Assembly: GCA_030632885.1 (NCBI GenBank)
Contig: DAOVTW010000007.1
Span: 15,143-79,142, forward strand
Reading direction: 5' to 3'
Length of the DNA stretch: 64,000 bases
DNA from: JAIOSM01 sp023143455
GTDB lineage: Bacteria; Desulfobacterota; Desulfobacteria; Desulfobacterales; Desulfobacteraceae
The stretch's first letter is position 1, and every line of letters starts with the position of its first letter. The notes beneath the pieces are model-generated. The model saw nothing but the letters and a program-made list of their open reading frames with translations. It did not search any database and was not told the origin of the DNA. The position numbers and the translations under genes are program-made. Shown here in pieces: positions 25,972 through 36,329 of the stretch.

Positions 25972-28107
25972 TTAACAAGTGAAAATAAAATTATTAGGGG
26001 AAAGCTTTTTCCATTTTTCTATTATTTTATTAAAATCTTTTAATTTAAATGGCTTAGCAATAAAATCATCCATCCCAGCAGATAGGCAACGATCTCTAAC
26101 TCCTTCCATGTTATACGCTGTCATTGCAATAATAGGAACCCTTGATTTGTTTTCAGACTCACGTATTTTTTTTGTTGCTTCATAGCCATCAAGTTTTGGC
26201 ATTTGAAGGTCCATAAAAATAAGATGATATGGACCTTTTGATAAAAACAATTTAACTGCTTCTTTGCCATTTTTAGCAGTATCTATTTTATAGCCGGAAC
26301 TTTGCAAAAGTTTTAATGCAATCTGGATATTTGTAGGAAAATCATCAACAAAAAGAATGCGGATATTTGAATTAGGAATGTTGTTGTGATTATTTTTATT
26401 AACATTGCTTGAAATATTTAAGGCTTGGTTTTTCAACATTTTTTCAATTGTATCAGCAGGAATTGGCGGACTCATAAGAAAACCCTGATAAGAATCACAC
26501 CCCATATGCCTTAAAAATGGGATTTGAGATTCACTTTCGACACCAACTGCAATAATACTTTTCAATTCAAGTGCGATTCCCATAGCAGCTATTGCAGAAA
26601 CCAGAGCAGCGTTGCTTGGATTATTAGTAATATTTTGTACAAACTCCCTGTCAATTTTAATTGCATCAATGGGGAATTTTTTCAAATAACCAATTGAAGA
26701 ATAACCAGACCCGAAATCATCCATTATAATCATATTAATTTTAAGTTGCTTAAGACTGGTCAACGTATTCTCAACAATGTCATCATCTACAATAAAAACC
26801 CCTTCATTAATCTCTATTTCAAGATAACAAGGATCAAGTTGAGTGTCTTTTAAAATTTGTTTAATAATAATTGGTAACTTTTCATCGTGAAATTGAATTG
26901 GAGAAATATTTACAGAAACAGGCACTTTTGAACAACCTTTTTTTTGCCATAATATATTTTGCTCACACGCTTTTCTTAAAGCCCAATCGCCAATTTGGTT
27001 TATCAAACCAATTTCTTCTAAGAGGGGAATAAAGATAGTAGATGAGATAGTTTTATTTTCAGGATGATTCCATCTTAAAAGTGCTTCAACACCAGTAATT
27101 TGGTTTGTATTTATATCTATTCTGGGTTGATAATATAAATAAAATTCATTTTTTTCCAAGGCATCATATAATAATTTTCTAAGTTCAACTTTTTTGGAAA
27201 TAAGAATGTCCATTTTATCAGTGAAAAATTTATAATTATTGCGCCCATGTGCTTTAACATCATACATTGCAAGGTCAGCGTTTCTTACTAAGATTTCAGA
27301 GCTAATATTTTCAGTGGACAGACTAATTCCAATACTTAAACCAACATAGGCTTCGTTATCATCCAGTAAAAAGGGTTTTTTAACTGAATCTAATAACCTT
27401 TTGACAATTTCTGTTACAGTCGATTTTTTTTCAATATTCTCGAGAATTATAAAGAATTCATCGCCACTCATTCTAGCAATTGTGTCAGTTTCTCTAACAC
27501 ACACTTGCATTCTTTTGGCGAGTTCAATGAGTAACTTGTCTCCAGTAGAATGACCAAAAGTATCATTGACCATTTTAAAATGATCAAGATCGGTTACTAA
27601 AACAGCAATTTGCAATTTGTTGCGTAAAGACCGTTGCATTGCCAGTTTTAGTTGTTCATTAAAAAAAAGTCGATTTGGAAGCTTTGTTAACGGATCAAAT
27701 CTTGCGAGTTCTTTTTGTTTTGCAATTTCTTCTTTTAATTTTAGTGTCGCTTCTATTCTCGCCCGAAGAGTTGTTTTATTAACTGGTTTTGAAATGTAAT
27801 CAATAGCACCGGCATCAAAGGCTTTTTTTAGGCCTGATTCATCATCAGTTCCGCTTATCATAACTATTGGAACCTCAAAAAAATTTTTATTGTTTTTAAT
27901 ATCAGTAATTATCTTACGGCCATGTTTATAAATTAGTTTAATATCCAATAAAATAATTTCAGTATCTTGCTCGAAGGAATTAAATAGTTTTTCAGGAGAG
28001 CTAAAGCCCATGAAATTTGTATAGCCTTCATCTTTTAAAACTGCCTCAAGAAAATTTCTTGAGGCAGTATAATCGTCAACTATTAATATTTTAATATTTT
28101 TATCCAT
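25972..28107 (-). CDS. Hybrid response regulator REC-GGDEF-EAL-REC
   Basis: 711 residues. N-terminal receiver (1-125) with Asp11/Asp12 and phosphoacceptor Asp55; GGDEF domain (about 130-300) with SGDEF at 214-218; EAL domain (about 305-560) with EALLR at 341-345, Asn400, DDFGSGYSS at 463-471 and Lys484; second receiver (582-705) with DD at 588-589 and Asp633. In the EAL domain, the glutamate of the usual A-E-G-V-E motif, proposed as the general base in RocR-type enzymes, is Val521 here (AVGVE), so phosphodiesterase activity is doubtful. Two receivers bracket the output, so it may integrate two phosphorelays. It lies 95 bases after glgB on the same strand. Confidence 0.9.
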   Translation of the reverse strand: MDKNIKILIVDDYTASRNFLEAVLKDEGYTNFMGFSSPEKLFNSFEQDTEIILLDIKLIYKHGRKIITDIKNNKNFFEVPIVMISGTDDESGLKKAFDAGAIDYISKPVNKTTLRARIEATLKLKEEIAKQKELARFDPLTKLPNRLFFNEQLKLAMQRSLRNKLQIAVLVTDLDHFKMVNDTFGHSTGDKLLIELAKRMQVCVRETDTIARMSGDEFFIILENIEKKSTVTEIVKRLLDSVKKPFLLDDNEAYVGLSIGISLSTENISSEILVRNADLAMYDVKAHGRNNYKFFTDKMDILISKKVELRKLLYDALEKNEFYLYYQPRIDINTNQITGVEALLRWNHPENKTISSTIFIPLLEEIGLINQIGDWALRKACEQNILWQKKGCSKVPVSVNISPIQFHDEKLPIIIKQILKDTQLDPCYLEIEINEGVFIVDDDIVENTLTSLKQLKINMIIMDDFGSGYSSIGYLKKFPIDAIKIDREFVQNITNNPSNAALVSAIAAMGIALELKSIIAVGVESESQIPFLRHMGCDSYQGFLMSPPIPADTIEKMLKNQALNISSNVNKNNHNNIPNSNIRILFVDDFPTNIQIALKLLQSSGYKIDTAKNGKEAVKLFLSKGPYHLIFMDLQMPKLDGYEATKKIRESENKSRVPIIAMTAYNMEGVRDRCLSAGMDDFIAKPFKLKDFNKIIEKWKKLSPNNFIFTC

Positions 28108-28202
28108 AAACTTGAATTACACATATCCTTGAATTAACTGCTGTAGGTAATATCATAGAGATATTTTGCTCAAATTTCAAGTAAATTCGTAATGGTTAAA
28201 AA

Positions 28203-30278
28203 TTACTCTTGGGTTTTATTAGAAATTTTGGTTTCATTCTCTAATGCGATTATCTGGGCAGTTCTTGTTGGAAGATAAAGGCTTAATTTTGAATCAGCAA
28301 TTGTAAAATGCACTTGATCAGAATAAAGTCTATCCTTACCACCAAAGCCGGGCATATCAGTGTTAAATACCATTTTATATTTTCCAGGAGTAGCATTAAA
28401 CGTGTAATCCGAAAAGGAATTTATACTATTAAAATTAAAAGCAAATATAAGATTATTACGTTTAAAGATTAAAACTCTATCCTGCTCATGGATAAAAACA
28501 AGCTCTGGCGAACTTGTTTTATAATTTATAAAATTTTTCGCAAATTCTATCATTTTTAAATCAAAATCACCAAGTTTTGAAAAATACAGGTTTTTGTTAT
28601 ATCTCAGCGACCATTGCCTTCTAGCATAATGATATGACCACTTATTTTTCTGCGATGGAAAGTCAATCCATTCAGGATGACCGAATTCATTACCCATAAA
28701 ATTTAAATATCCATTCTTGGCTGTACAAATTGTAAGTAATCTGATCATTTTATGAAGTGCAACGGCTCTAAAAGATTCTATTGTTTCGTCATCAATTGAC
28801 ATGGAATCGTAAATATTTTGACCAAGAAGGCGCATCATTATAGTTTTATCTCCAACAAGAGCCTGATCATGGGATTCTGAATAACTTATAGTTTTTTCAT
28901 CGTCTCGGCTTGAAATAAGTTCATGCCATAGGGTTCTTAAATCCCACTCTTCATCCTTTTGATCTTTCAAAAGCTTTATCCAATAATCAGCAATTCCCAT
29001 TGCAAATCTGTAATCAAAACCTATCCCTCCTTTTTTTTGAGCAACTGAAAGTCCTGGGTACCCACTAACATCTTCGGCTATAGTCAAATAATCAGCAGAA
29101 ATTTCATGGATCAATTTATTTGCCATGGACAAATATGCGAGGGCATCAAGGTCAACATCGTCATTAAAATAATCATCATAAGATACAAAGTTTTTTGCTA
29201 TTCCATGATTTTTATAAAGCATGCTTGTAATTCCATCAAATCGAAAACCATCAACCTTAAACTCTTCTAACCAGTAACGTAAATTGGAAAGTAAAAACTT
29301 AATAACCATATTTTTTCCATAATCAAAGCATCTTGAATCCCATAGAAAATGAGTCCCTTTTTCTCCTTTGTGAAAAAACTGATAATAAGTATTGTCAAAT
29401 TTTGATAAACCTTCAACTTCATTATTTGCAGCATGAGAATGTACCATATCGATAAGAACTCTAATCCCAATTCCATGTGCAGTGTCAATCAGGCTTTTTA
29501 ATTCTTCAGGAGTTCCAAATCTTGATGAAGGAGCAAAAAAATTTGTTACATGGTATCCAAATGATCCATAGTACGGGTGCTCCAAAACTGCCATTAACTG
29601 AATTGTATTATATCCAGCATGCTTAATTATAGGTAGTATGTTATCTTCAAATTCTTTATAAGTCCCTACCCTGCCATCTTCTAAAGCCATACCCGTATGA
29701 GTTTCATATATCAACAAAGGTTGATGGCTTTGTTCAAAATCTTGATGTTTGAATTTATATTTTTTTTCAGGGTCCCAAACCTGTGCATTAAATATAAGTG
29801 TATCTAAATTCTGTACTACTCTTACCGCTGCGGTTGGAATTCTATCGAGTTCTATATTATCGCTGATCATTAATAATCTAAAATGTTGATTATGCTTAAA
29901 AGTTTTTTTTGGGAAAGTTTTATAAAAAGTCCCTTGTTCATTGTTTTTTTTAAGTTTAAAATCAATATTTTTCTTCCAATTGGTCATATCCCCAATAATA
30001 TATATTTCATCAGCATTAGGAGCCCATTCTTTAAAATACCAGGTATTGTCGTTGTTTTTATGAAGGCCGAAAATATTATGGTAGTCTGCAAAATCATATA
30101 ATGAATCATTTGATGTTTTAAGAATATTTGTTATTCTGTTTTTAATAAAATCATAGCGGTATAAAACAATATTTTTGTATGGAAGAAGATATGAATCCTG
30201 AAATAAACCGAGAGCCGGAATATTTAAATTGGAATCAGAAGAATTAGACAATGAATGGTCTTTTAAGCATTTTTTCAT
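28203..30278 (-). CDS. glgB: 1,4-alpha-glucan branching enzyme
   Basis: 691 residues. Adds alpha-1,6 branches to glycogen. A CBM48 domain (about 68-165) starts at FGLHKNNDNTW, and the GH13 barrel contains Asp348 (VDGFRFDG), Glu402 (AEDVSG) and Asp471 (SESHDQA) as nucleophile, acid/base and transition-state stabiliser. LLIYETHTGMA at 188-198, the FAPSSRFGTPEEL stretch and the YHVTNFF segment match the eukaryote-type (GH13_8) branching enzymes more than E. coli GlgB. The start overlaps the glgA end by 35 bases, so the two are translationally linked. Confidence 0.95.
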   Translation of the reverse strand: MKKCLKDHSLSNSSDSNLNIPALGLFQDSYLLPYKNIVLYRYDFIKNRITNILKTSNDSLYDFADYHNIFGLHKNNDNTWYFKEWAPNADEIYIIGDMTNWKKNIDFKLKKNNEQGTFYKTFPKKTFKHNQHFRLLMISDNIELDRIPTAAVRVVQNLDTLIFNAQVWDPEKKYKFKHQDFEQSHQPLLIYETHTGMALEDGRVGTYKEFEDNILPIIKHAGYNTIQLMAVLEHPYYGSFGYHVTNFFAPSSRFGTPEELKSLIDTAHGIGIRVLIDMVHSHAANNEVEGLSKFDNTYYQFFHKGEKGTHFLWDSRCFDYGKNMVIKFLLSNLRYWLEEFKVDGFRFDGITSMLYKNHGIAKNFVSYDDYFNDDVDLDALAYLSMANKLIHEISADYLTIAEDVSGYPGLSVAQKKGGIGFDYRFAMGIADYWIKLLKDQKDEEWDLRTLWHELISSRDDEKTISYSESHDQALVGDKTIMMRLLGQNIYDSMSIDDETIESFRAVALHKMIRLLTICTAKNGYLNFMGNEFGHPEWIDFPSQKNKWSYHYARRQWSLRYNKNLYFSKLGDFDLKMIEFAKNFINYKTSSPELVFIHEQDRVLIFKRNNLIFAFNFNSINSFSDYTFNATPGKYKMVFNTDMPGFGGKDRLYSDQVHFTIADSKLSLYLPTRTAQIIALENETKISNKTQE

Positions 30279-31752
30279 ATAAGTTTATATAATTTCCTGC
30301 ACAAATTGTATGGTTAAACTCAAGTACGCTATCTATCATAATTCTGTTTATCTGTGTCTCTTTTATTTTATTATCAAGTTTATAAAATTCCATAGCTTTA
30401 TCAATAGCCCATTGTAATCCATCAGAATTATGAATATTAAATAAAAATCCATTTCCTGTATTATTTTCTATGTCTAATCGTTTAATAGTATCATGTAATC
30501 CGCCAGTATCAAAAACAATAGGCAAGGCACCGTAAATACATCCAATCATTTGAGGAAGTCCACATGGTTCAAAACTTGATGGCATAAGAATAAAGTCTGA
30601 TGATGCAAATGCCTGGTGTGACAGGTCTTCATTAAAATCACATATGACAACATTTTTTTCTATTGAATGAAATTTAACAATGTCTCTAAAATGACCATCA
30701 AAACTACCACTTGCGACAACAACAATCTGGAGATTTATATCATGATAAAAATTAATATTGTTATACATAACATCTGCTAACAGTTGACATCCTTTTTGTA
30801 CAGGATCAAGTCTGGATGGCCAAAATAAAAGCGGTGCGTTTTTATCAACTTCAAGATCAAGCATAAATTGAAGATGTTCCTTGTTTTTAATTTTCTTTTC
30901 ATGATGATTTTTAGGTCCATAATTGAATCTGATTTTTTCATCAACAGCCGGGTTAAATTCAGGATCTGGTGCATTAATAATTCCTGTTGCACATTGAGCA
31001 TAATATTTATTTGTAAGTTCTTGCTTGATTTGAGGTTCTACAAAAGGATGTTTACCTGCAATTATTTCCATTAAAAATGTATGACTTACAGTATTTACAT
31101 AATGAGCTGAAAAAATTCCAGATGTTAAAAAATCAACTTTATTCCAATTCCTGCTTTCTTCATAATTATACGGAGGGGTCATAAAATAAAGCTGATTCCA
31201 GAATGATGCTGCATCAATTCCCCTGTCTTCTATTTCAGCCATAGTTGATGTTATTGTGTGAATATTATGAATAGTGAAAAGGCATGGAATATTAAACTGT
31301 TTTGCCATGGCAGGAATTAATCCTGTCATCCAGTCATTACAATGAATTATGTCAGGTTTAACCCTTGGAATGATATTGTTTATAACCTCTCTTTGAAAAG
31401 CAAGTGATACTTTTAAATCTTTATCAGAATATCCTGAATAAATGTTGTTTAAATAGTAGAATGCTCTATCTTCTGCAAGGTGAACTCTATCATCATCAAG
31501 TCGATCAATAATTTTATCAATTTCTTTTATAAATGTTTTTGGATTATTTTTATCGAATATTGACCTGTAATCCGGAAGAGCCACATGAACATCAGCATTT
31601 AAATCATAAAGAGCACTAATTAAAGCTGCTGATACATCTGCAAGACCACCTGCTTTTGCAGAATAGTCGTCAAGCTTACCCATATCTTCAGGTATATAGG
31701 TAACTTCTGGAGTTACAATTAAGATTCTAGGCTTTTTATTTTTTTTTGCCAT
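30244..31752 (-). CDS. glgA: Glycogen synthase (GT5)
   Basis: 502 residues. Transfers glucose from ADP- or UDP-glucose to growing glycogen. The N-terminal KAGGLADV (33-40) is the GT5 sugar-nucleotide signature (KxGGLxDV), and the C-terminal PSSFEPCGLPQM contains the conserved glutamate of the E-x7-E motif. IIHCNDWMTGLIPA and FTIHN are also typical. It has a longer, charged C-terminal half of the first domain than E. coli GlgA (477). It is followed by glgB with a 35-base overlap and preceded 82 bases upstream by the debranching enzyme gene. No good ribosome site is seen. Confidence 0.95.
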   Translation of the reverse strand: MAKKNKKPRILIVTPEVTYIPEDMGKLDDYSAKAGGLADVSAALISALYDLNADVHVALPDYRSIFDKNNPKTFIKEIDKIIDRLDDDRVHLAEDRAFYYLNNIYSGYSDKDLKVSLAFQREVINNIIPRVKPDIIHCNDWMTGLIPAMAKQFNIPCLFTIHNIHTITSTMAEIEDRGIDAASFWNQLYFMTPPYNYEESRNWNKVDFLTSGIFSAHYVNTVSHTFLMEIIAGKHPFVEPQIKQELTNKYYAQCATGIINAPDPEFNPAVDEKIRFNYGPKNHHEKKIKNKEHLQFMLDLEVDKNAPLLFWPSRLDPVQKGCQLLADVMYNNINFYHDINLQIVVVASGSFDGHFRDIVKFHSIEKNVVICDFNEDLSHQAFASSDFILMPSSFEPCGLPQMIGCIYGALPIVFDTGGLHDTIKRLDIENNTGNGFLFNIHNSDGLQWAIDKAMEFYKLDNKIKETQINRIMIDSVLEFNHTICAGNYINLYEKMLKRPFIV

Positions 31753-31834
31753 AATTTTTTATATTTAAAGGATTTGAAAATTTTTTAGTAGCTTTAGTAA
31801 TTGATAGTATCATTATTATTGTATATTTCACAAC

Positions 31835-34800
31835 TTATTTTTTTGTTAATATATTTATTACACGAGCAAGTTCACTTGATCCCCAGGCTTGAGCATCACA
31901 GCCTCTTGGTGTATGCGGGGAATCTCCATCAAGAATTTCAGGGATATATCCTGCTGCTCCTTGTCTCATAATCGAAATTGAACTGCCTAACCAGGCAAGC
32001 GCTGTATCCCTACTCATCTCTCCAAATACTTTAAACCAAGCTTCGGAAAATAAAGGAAATTGCCAAGTCCAAGCAGTACCATTATGATAAGCAGGTTTTC
32101 TCCTAGTGTCTTCGTCACCTGCGTAAGTCCCCGAGTAAGGATAGTAAGGGTTTTTTAAAACTTTGTTATCATAAACAATTTCCAAAGGATAGGAAATCTC
32201 TCTGTCAGCAAGGCTTCTTATTGCACCGGGGACAAGAAGTTCCATTAATGTTTCCAAGGTTTTAATTAAGATTGTTTGATCTTTTATTACTCCCAGAGTA
32301 ATTAATAAAAGTTGATTTGGACGCAAGGCATCGTCAGGGGCTGCCAGCAAAGCCGGTGTAGAATTGTCTGCATGGAGACAATCGGAAAAATAATTTTTAT
32401 CTTTTATATAAAACAATTTTTTAATAGTATTTTGTAATATTAAAGCCTTTGCTTTCCATTCTTTTCTTTTTGTTTTATCGTCAATTTGGGATAAAAACTC
32501 TAAGGCATAGTGCCAGAGAGCTTGAATATCAACTGGATAGCCTTGCCTAGGAGAGCAAGCAGGGTAATTAGTATCCATCCATGTGTAATGTGAAGGACTG
32601 AACAAAAGAAATGTTTCTTTGTCTGCAAAAATTTTTGATGTTGTTCCTTTTAAAAACGAATCAGCTATTGATATAAGAATTTGTTTTACAGTTCTACCGT
32701 TGAGTTTATGGCTTAAAAAATCATGGCAATTTTCTTTTTCTACAATTTCCCTGCAACATGCAAAAAACCATAAAGGTGCATCAGAAGTTTCTCTATTTGC
32801 AGTATCTTCACCACAAATCATGTTAGGCAAAGTTCCATTTTGTTCAAATTTACCAAACAGCCCTAAAATTCCTTTTGCCTGATCAAATCTTTCAAGTTCT
32901 ATTAATGCTCGACAAAAAATCAAACTGTCCCTACCCCAATCTAAAAACCAAGGAAAGCCTGCAATCACGCTATTTTTTCCATCTCTATTTACAATAAAAG
33001 CATCAAGAGTTTTATAAACTGCATCCTTAAATGAAAATTTTGAACCAGATTCTTCAATATTTAAGTTTTTGTCATTTTCTATAATATCTTTTGGATTGTC
33101 ATCTGAAGTAAAAGCACATGCAGAAATATTTATGGTTTCATTCCCTGAAAGTTGAACACTAAAATATCCAGGACTAAATATATCAGAGTTTGAATCAAGA
33201 CCTCTTTGAGCTTCAAAAGGATAATGAACATTATATTGCCATTCAGGTTCAATTTTAAAAAATCCGCTTGAGACCTCTATATAAAGTTTTCTGTTTATAT
33301 CCGGTTCAAAAACAAATCCATTTTCAAAATTCTTTACTGCATTAATAATATTATGTTCTGGTCCTTTCCATGCTTTTACTGTTTCATGGAAACTTCTATC
33401 TTCGATATCTGGCCTTATTGTAAGGCTTATAAACTTTTTATCAGAGAGGACGTGCTTGTCATTGTTGGCCTTATTCCTGACAATTAAAAGTTTTACTGAA
33501 TTATTAGTTTTTGAAGTTTTAAGAATTAATTCAATTGGGAAATAGTTACCTTCAGAAGTTGGAATATGGAAAAGCCATTTTGCTTCTCTATTGTTTAAAA
33601 TTGAAAATTTTTCAAGACAATCTGGTGCAAGTTCTTTGGAATAGCCTTGATATGATGCCCAGATTCTGAAACGGGTAAGCAAAATCCATCTATTTTCAGG
33701 ATATTCTTTATTTAAATTTGCGGCAATTAGTGCATCATACCTACTTTCGAGTTTTCCCCACCAGGCAGAAGCTCGCATCATACCGCCCTTATCAGTTGTT
33801 TGTAGAAATTTCAATGAGGGATCATTAACAATTTTTTTTCTTGTGAAAGATGTGTTGATAAAAAGATCTTCAAATTTTGCAAGAAAAAGTATGGATGAGT
33901 TATATATTTGAGTTTTTTCTTTTTTAAATATTCTTAACTTTAAGATTAGCTTCCTCGATTTTTTTGGAGTTTTAAATGGCATAAAAATAGCAAAGTATTT
34001 TTCAGAGGTTTGTCCTGTATTGTCAATTGGAAGGGCTTCCTCATATCCAAAAGTTGATTTGTTTTCAGAATTGTTTTTTATGATTTCTGCTCTGAAATTC
34101 GAATCTGATAAAATAAGTAAAAAATATCCAGGGGGAATCATAACATCACGCTTTGTATCAACTCTCATATTAAAGAGTATAACTTTAGTTTCCAAAGTTT
34201 TATCATTTAATGATCTTATGAATTCAACAGGGTTTTTTCCAAATTCTTTTGCAGCAGTGTTAATATCAAATTTCTTTATACTTTTATAACCATTTAAAGC
34301 AACGTAAATATTTAGAACCTTTGCTTTAAGTTTTTGTATGTATACTCTTTCAGGAATTTTAAATGCTGATTGGTTTTTTAAATCCTCAAGGTCATTTTTA
34401 TCTTGAGAAAGTGCAAGCACTTCTCCTGGCGAAAGTTCAAAGAAAGAATCAGTTTTTATGGTGCTGGTCAAAATTTTATTTTCTGAGATAAGATCATAAA
34501 AAGGTAAATTAGGATCTTTGAAATATGAATTTTTCCATGTAACTTGAGTATTATTATTTATATCAAGGTTAATAAGAACCAAAAGTTTTTTACCCGCATT
34601 AATATTATTACGAAAAAGAGCAATGCAGTTCCCGTTATCTTTTTGAATTAATTTTAATTGAGTATCATTAAAAAAAGTAGGATGCGATTTTAAAATACTA
34701 TTTAGTTTTCCAATGTGTGCTACCTGGTTTTCATTTGAACCCCAGTTTAAAGAATTAAACTCATGTACATCAATTTTCTCATCTGCATACCATTCTACTC

Positions 34801-36142
34801 CATTAGCAAAACCAAATCCGCCAGATACTGATAAAAGAGCTGACAATGAAGTACGCATTTTCGCATAGATTTTTGAGGTTGCTGCAAGCCTTGTATTATC
34901 ATGGGTTTCAGCGTAATGAATCATATGGCCATACTTTGAAGAAATTTCATATGAATGCGGCAGGTAATTTTCGATCTGATCTCTTGAATAGTTTTGAAAG
35001 AGCTCAGAATATGCCCAATTAAAATTTGCTCTGTTTAAAATATCAGATGTTACATCAACAGAGCCACCAAGACCTTCAAGCAAAAACAAAGTATCAGGAT
35101 ATTGATGTCTTACTTTCGATATAATATATTTCCAGGCATTACACGGGATCATATAGCCTGCATCACATCTAAATCCGTCAACTCCTCTTGAACACCACAA
35201 AAGAAAAATGCCGGCCATGTATTGCCATAAATCTTTTTTTGAATAATCAAGTTTTGTTAAATCAGCCCAGGTTGTACCCCATGCACCTGGCTCTTCAATT
35301 CGACCCGTTTCATCCCTTACAAGCCATTCAGGATGACTTTCGTGAATGGAAGAACCCCATCCGGTATGGTTAATAGCAATATCTAAAAATAAGTAACCAT
35401 GATGATAATGAACTGTGTCAACAAGTTCCATAAATTGCTCAAGCGGAGTAGCAGATGTATCAAATTCAATAAGAGCTGAATCCACATCTGTAAAATTTAG
35501 TGCTGCATAAGGGCTACCAAATCGACCCATTCGAGCATATGTTGTTGGAGTAGGATGAATTGGTAATAAATGGAGAACCCTGCAACCAAGATCAGAAAAA
35601 ATAAACTCAACTCTTTTTTTTAAATCCCGAAATTTCCCAGATTCAGGAATTACAGTATAATTTTTTTTATCAAGTTGATTGACTAATGACAAATCATCAT
35701 CTTTATTTCTTTTTGTTTTACCAAATTGTCTAACAAAGGCATTGTATATAATATTTGAACAACATGTCCCTGCGGATTCGACATTGATTATAGTATTCTC
35801 ACCAGTTGGCCAGACAGGCACATTACTATTTTTTTTAAGAAAAAAACATTTAGCCTGGAAATGACCGACTTCATTTAAAGGTAATGTGGCAACAAATAAA
35901 GTGCTGGACTTTTTTTCCATTTTATAATCATACCAGGCACCATTCAGTTTAATTTCATCATTTTCAATTTTTTTAATTGATTCTGTTCTTGACTTTACGG
36001 CTCCTCCAAGATCAGTACGAACCCAGGCATCACCAATAACCTCAAAAGAAAGTTCAAGGGTAAATGTAAAAAGATCTCCACAAAACATGACAAATGGTTC
36101 ACCAGGTAAAGGGTTCTGTGTTAGTTCAGGAAAATCTGTCAT
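31835..36142 (-). CDS. Two-domain glycogen debranching enzyme (GH13 glucanotransferase-like + GH133 amylo-1,6-glucosidase)
   Basis: 1435 residues. The N-terminal part (about 165-520) is a GH13 barrel with Asp327 (VDGFRCDAG), Glu356 (FLLEGLGG) and Asp415 (ETHDNTR) in the catalytic places. Residues of about 600-1040 are linker beta-domains I cannot name. From about 1060 to the end is a GH133 domain (GFPWFLDWGRDS, PNMICGEDTANRETSDAP, YHNGTAWTWQFPLF), the amylo-alpha-1,6-glucosidase found in glycogen debranching. This is the domain order of the eukaryotic debranching enzyme, which joins 4-alpha-glucanotransferase and 1,6-glucosidase, whereas E. coli GlgX is a single GH13. A GAGGGA ribosome site supports the start at 36142. 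It heads the glycogen gene run with glgA and glgB. Confidence 0.9.
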   Translation of the reverse strand: MTDFPELTQNPLPGEPFVMFCGDLFTFTLELSFEVIGDAWVRTDLGGAVKSRTESIKKIENDEIKLNGAWYDYKMEKKSSTLFVATLPLNEVGHFQAKCFFLKKNSNVPVWPTGENTIINVESAGTCCSNIIYNAFVRQFGKTKRNKDDDLSLVNQLDKKNYTVIPESGKFRDLKKRVEFIFSDLGCRVLHLLPIHPTPTTYARMGRFGSPYAALNFTDVDSALIEFDTSATPLEQFMELVDTVHYHHGYLFLDIAINHTGWGSSIHESHPEWLVRDETGRIEEPGAWGTTWADLTKLDYSKKDLWQYMAGIFLLWCSRGVDGFRCDAGYMIPCNAWKYIISKVRHQYPDTLFLLEGLGGSVDVTSDILNRANFNWAYSELFQNYSRDQIENYLPHSYEISSKYGHMIHYAETHDNTRLAATSKIYAKMRTSLSALLSVSGGFGFANGVEWYADEKIDVHEFNSLNWGSNENQVAHIGKLNSILKSHPTFFNDTQLKLIQKDNGNCIALFRNNINAGKKLLVLINLDINNNTQVTWKNSYFKDPNLPFYDLISENKILTSTIKTDSFFELSPGEVLALSQDKNDLEDLKNQSAFKIPERVYIQKLKAKVLNIYVALNGYKSIKKFDINTAAKEFGKNPVEFIRSLNDKTLETKVILFNMRVDTKRDVMIPPGYFLLILSDSNFRAEIIKNNSENKSTFGYEEALPIDNTGQTSEKYFAIFMPFKTPKKSRKLILKLRIFKKEKTQIYNSSILFLAKFEDLFINTSFTRKKIVNDPSLKFLQTTDKGGMMRASAWWGKLESRYDALIAANLNKEYPENRWILLTRFRIWASYQGYSKELAPDCLEKFSILNNREAKWLFHIPTSEGNYFPIELILKTSKTNNSVKLLIVRNKANNDKHVLSDKKFISLTIRPDIEDRSFHETVKAWKGPEHNIINAVKNFENGFVFEPDINRKLYIEVSSGFFKIEPEWQYNVHYPFEAQRGLDSNSDIFSPGYFSVQLSGNETINISACAFTSDDNPKDIIENDKNLNIEESGSKFSFKDAVYKTLDAFIVNRDGKNSVIAGFPWFLDWGRDSLIFCRALIELERFDQAKGILGLFGKFEQNGTLPNMICGEDTANRETSDAPLWFFACCREIVEKENCHDFLSHKLNGRTVKQILISIADSFLKGTTSKIFADKETFLLFSPSHYTWMDTNYPACSPRQGYPVDIQALWHYALEFLSQIDDKTKRKEWKAKALILQNTIKKLFYIKDKNYFSDCLHADNSTPALLAAPDDALRPNQLLLITLGVIKDQTILIKTLETLMELLVPGAIRSLADREISYPLEIVYDNKVLKNPYYPYSGTYAGDEDTRRKPAYHNGTAWTWQFPLFSEAWFKVFGEMSRDTALAWLGSSISIMRQGAAGYIPEILDGDSPHTPRGCDAQAWGSSELARVINILTKK

Positions 36143-36205
36143 ATATCCCTCTGCTTAGGATCGAGAACATAATAAATTGGACAAAAATTGTGAAGGATTT
36201 TGGTT

Positions 36206-36271
36206 CATCTGCAAGGCGCATTAAAGGCTTAATACTATACGTATTCGGCCTTTGGTGCAAAGCAGCAGATG
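36206..36271. repeat. Imperfect REP/MITE-like hairpin
   Basis: In the 187-base gap between the debranching enzyme and HIT genes, CATCTGC...TTAAAGGC pairs imperfectly with GCCTTTGG...GCAGATG over about 24 bases with internal mismatches, around a loop containing TACGTATTCG. It is G+C-richer than its surroundings and looks like a dispersed intergenic element, but only one copy is in the window. Confidence 0.4.
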
Positions 36272-36329
36272 GGCTAAAAGACAAGTAATTTCGTTCAATT
36301 TATTTGCTTTTCGATCCTTAATTAAATAT

